Shown piece after piece: positions 62,239 through 64,000 of a DNA stretch of 64,000 nucleotides. Positions within the stretch are counted from its first letter, which is position 1; each line of letters opens with the position of its first letter. The stretch comes from an uncultured Lachnospiraceae bacterium (GTDB lineage: Bacteria; Bacillota; Clostridia; Lachnospirales; Lachnospiraceae): positions 62,001-126,000 of the forward strand of contig CAMUYA010000002.1 of the NCBI GenBank assembly GCA_947164865.1, written 5' to 3'. The translations under genes were made by a program, and so were the position numbers. Below the pieces are notes generated by a model. That model saw nothing but the letters and a program-made list of their open reading frames with translations. It ran no database searches and was not told the origin of the DNA.

Positions 62239-63168
62239 ATGAAGGCTATCGTAGGTTACACGGGATTTGTCGGAAGCAACATTTATGCCTCCGGTGAATT
62301 TGATGCGGCATTTAATTCCAAAAACATAGAGGAAGCTTACGGAAGCAGGCCGGAGCTTCTGGTTTATGCGGGGCTCCGCGCGGAGAAATTCCTTGCCAAC
62401 AACGATCCGCAAAAGGATCTGGAACAGGTCATGCAGGCTGAGGAGAACATACGGAAGATAGCTCCCCGTAAGCTGATACTTATATCTACCATCGATGTGT
62501 TCAAAAAACCAAAAGATGTAGACGAGAATTCAGAGATCGATAAAGAGGGACTTCATCCGTACGGATATAACAGGTACATCCTTGAAGAAAGGATCAGGGA
62601 AGAATACCCGGAGTGCCTGATAGTGCGCCTTCCGGGACTCTTTGGAAAAAACATAAAAAAGAATTTTATTTATGATATGATCAACCTCATTCCTTCCATG
62701 CTCAAGGAGGAAAAACTTGAAGAGATCGTTAAGAAGGACCCTGAGATAGGGAAGTATTACCATAAGCAGGAAAACGGATTTTACAAAGTGGAAGCAGCAG
62801 AGAAAGAGAGATTTCTTTTAAGAGAGAAATTCGGAAAAGTCGGTTTCTCTGCCCTTAATTTCACCGACAGCAGAAGCAGATTTCAGTTTTACGATCTCGG
62901 AAGACTCTGGGAAGATATCAAGCTGACGGATGAAAACGGGATAAGGCTCTGGCATCCTGCAACCGAACCGGTGTCGGCGGCGGAAGTATATGAATACGTA
63001 TACGGGAAAGAATTCAAAAACGAGTTGGCCGCTGCTCCGGCAGATTACGACTACAAAACAATCCACTCCGGGCTCTTCGGCAGAAGTGACGGTTATATCT
63101 CCGGAAAAGAAGAGATCCTCAGGGATATAAAAGAGTTTGTGGAAAGAAACCTTAAAACCGAATCATAA
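62239..63168 (+). CDS. SDR-type NAD(P)-dependent sugar epimerase/reductase-like protein
   Basis: 309 residues. Extended SDR fold with MKAIVGYTGFVGSNIYAS at the N-terminus, YAGLRAEKF and LILISTIDVF. The catalytic region reads PYGYNRYILEERI, where YxxxK has become YxxxR (or the active Tyr is displaced), so a classical epimerase or reductase activity is uncertain. VRLPGLFGKN follows in the usual place. GGAAAG precedes the ATG. It is the third gene of the flavoprotein-GT2-SDR run, and a role in making a surface sugar is inferred from context. Confidence 0.8.
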   Translation: MKAIVGYTGFVGSNIYASGEFDAAFNSKNIEEAYGSRPELLVYAGLRAEKFLANNDPQKDLEQVMQAEENIRKIAPRKLILISTIDVFKKPKDVDENSEIDKEGLHPYGYNRYILEERIREEYPECLIVRLPGLFGKNIKKNFIYDMINLIPSMLKEEKLEEIVKKDPEIGKYYHKQENGFYKVEAAEKERFLLREKFGKVGFSALNFTDSRSRFQFYDLGRLWEDIKLTDENGIRLWHPATEPVSAAEVYEYVYGKEFKNELAAAPADYDYKTIHSGLFGRSDGYISGKEEILRDIKEFVERNLKTES

Positions 63169-63213
63169 AAAGACGGGATGCGCACATCATGCGCAGACCC
63201 GGGGAGAGAATGA

Positions 63214-64000
63214 ATGCTCAAAAATAAAAAGCTTATCGGGATCATAGCGATAACGCTGATGGCGATAGCATTGATCATATATGTGGGACCCGCCGACGGT
63301 TTTACTCACGGATATTATTCCGATGAGATCAGACTGTGGGAACTCCCGTGGCAGAATATACAGGAGGGAGTAAATCTGGAGACCGAAAAGGCCGAGATAT
63401 TGTTTACTCCTCTGAAAGATCATCTGGCAGGCTTTGAAGTGGTTGTCACCAAACCTGAAGGCGGAAACAACGGAAACCTTATTATTACGACAACGGGAGA
63501 AGACGGCAGAGAGAAGGATTCCATCACCGTTCCAACCGACAGGATCAGGGAAAATGAGTGGTATAAAGTAAAAACAAAAGGGAAATACAAGAAAGGTGAA
63601 CAGTATAAGCTGATCATCTCATCCGATGGCGGAGACCGGGCGCCAAACCTGATATGCATGACTTCGGACTATCTTCCCGCCGAAACTCGTGAGGGAAATG
63701 TCCTGATCAATTATGCCTACGCGGAACCGACTTTTTCCACCGAGAAAAAGACTCTCCTCAGTTTGATCATAGTGTCCCTTTGGCTTTTTATATGCAGCTT
63801 TCTGACAGGAGAAAAACTCCGCAGAGTATTCAGGATCGCAACGGGGATTATTCTGGTATCGGCTGTTTTGTCCTGGAATTATCTCTATAACATATTTGAT
63901 GTTCAAAATGAAAGGTTTGTAAACTATCAGGATGACAGCGAGATCCTTGTGACCGGGATGCTGTATGCGGACAGGGAGGGAACTTACTTCTCCGATCCGG
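63214..64000 (+). CDS. Large membrane protein, N-terminal part (3' end outside window)
   Basis: The frame is open from ATG 63214 (GGGGAGAG 6-7 bases upstream) to the end of the window, 262 residues. An N-terminal transmembrane helix (LIGIIAITLMAIALIIYV) is followed by an extracytoplasmic beta-rich region with a GHGYYSDEIRLWE-like start (about 30-175), then at least two membrane helices (about 190-230). A following loop with DDSEILVTGMLYADREGTYF resembles the first acidic loop of GT-C-like or O-antigen-type membrane glycosyltransferases. It continues the surface-glycan run. The class cannot be fixed without the rest. Confidence 0.65.
   Translation, partial: MLKNKKLIGIIAITLMAIALIIYVGPADGFTHGYYSDEIRLWELPWQNIQEGVNLETEKAEILFTPLKDHLAGFEVVVTKPEGGNNGNLIITTTGEDGREKDSITVPTDRIRENEWYKVKTKGKYKKGEQYKLIISSDGGDRAPNLICMTSDYLPAETREGNVLINYAYAEPTFSTEKKTLLSLIIVSLWLFICSFLTGEKLRRVFRIATGIILVSAVLSWNYLYNIFDVQNERFVNYQDDSEILVTGMLYADREGTYFSDP

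Noticed and set aside
1..64000. CRISPR arrays, prophage, insertion sequences, rRNA
   Set aside because: No regularly spaced repeats, integrase, transposase or structural phage genes, and no rRNA sequence were seen.

Overview
The window looks like a chromosomal segment of an anaerobic, carbohydrate-degrading member of the Bacillota, most likely a Lachnospiraceae (Butyrivibrio-like) gut or rumen bacterium. This placement is an inference. It rests on a type III glutamine synthetase, the Bacillota core order hup-rqcP-divIC-tilS-hpt-ftsH, strong GGAGG-type ribosome binding sites with several TTG/GTG starts, and many intracellular glycosidases, YesM/YesN regulators and GGDEF proteins. The sporulation genes yabP, yabQ and spoIIE, which sit in this core cluster in spore formers, are absent, which suggests a non-sporulating lineage. 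I see no phage, insertion sequence, CRISPR array or rRNA.

Layout. 1-8.5 kb: nitrogen assimilation (glnN C-terminus, gltB, gltD, purF). 8.5-14.1 kb, minus strand: an operon-like run trxB-trxA-(LacI-type sensor + GGDEF)-GH27 alpha-galactosidase-(SLH-like protein). 14.3-16.7 kb: GH127 beta-L-arabinofuranosidase. 16.7-18.4 kb, minus: TlpA-like lipoprotein and an OGG1-type DNA glycosylase. 18.5-25.1 kb: a run of response-regulator/GGDEF, galK, galT and a 7TM hybrid histidine kinase. 25.9-31.9 kb: a 34-residue membrane peptide, a HypE/AIR-synthase-like half protein, an Lrp regulator, a class I aminotransferase, a 2-isopropylmalate synthase fused to an AraC-type DNA-binding domain, and a membrane-anchored foldase. 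31.9-37.2 kb: MATE transporter, HAD phosphatase, CCA-adding enzyme, PEGA lipoprotein. 37.2-42.3 kb: the core cluster from HU to FtsH. 42.3-45.7 kb: two tandem paralogous GT-C-like membrane proteins. 46.1-48.4 kb: GH13 alpha-glucan hydrolase and tRNA-Leu(UAA). 48.4-50.5 kb: DUF6472-like protein and a second hybrid kinase. 50.7-57.3 kb: lipoprotein, then a sugar ABC transporter (binding protein and two permeases, no ATPase) followed by a YesM/YesN two-component pair. 57.4-64 kb: a surface-glycan-like locus (UDP-galactopyranose-mutase-like flavoprotein, MATE transporter, Cys-rich flavoprotein, GT2, SDR, and a membrane protein running off the window).

How the genes fit together. Galactose-containing glycans are a recurring theme: alpha-galactosidase and the Leloir enzymes GalK and GalT are each embedded with a GGDEF protein, so galactoside use and cyclic-di-GMP signalling appear to be linked at two separate loci.

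The most unusual single gene is the LeuA-AraC fusion at 28367-30373. It places the leucine-committed enzyme, with its allosteric domain, and a DNA-binding domain on one chain, downstream of an Lrp regulator and an aminotransferase. It is a candidate leucine- or flux-sensing trigger enzyme.
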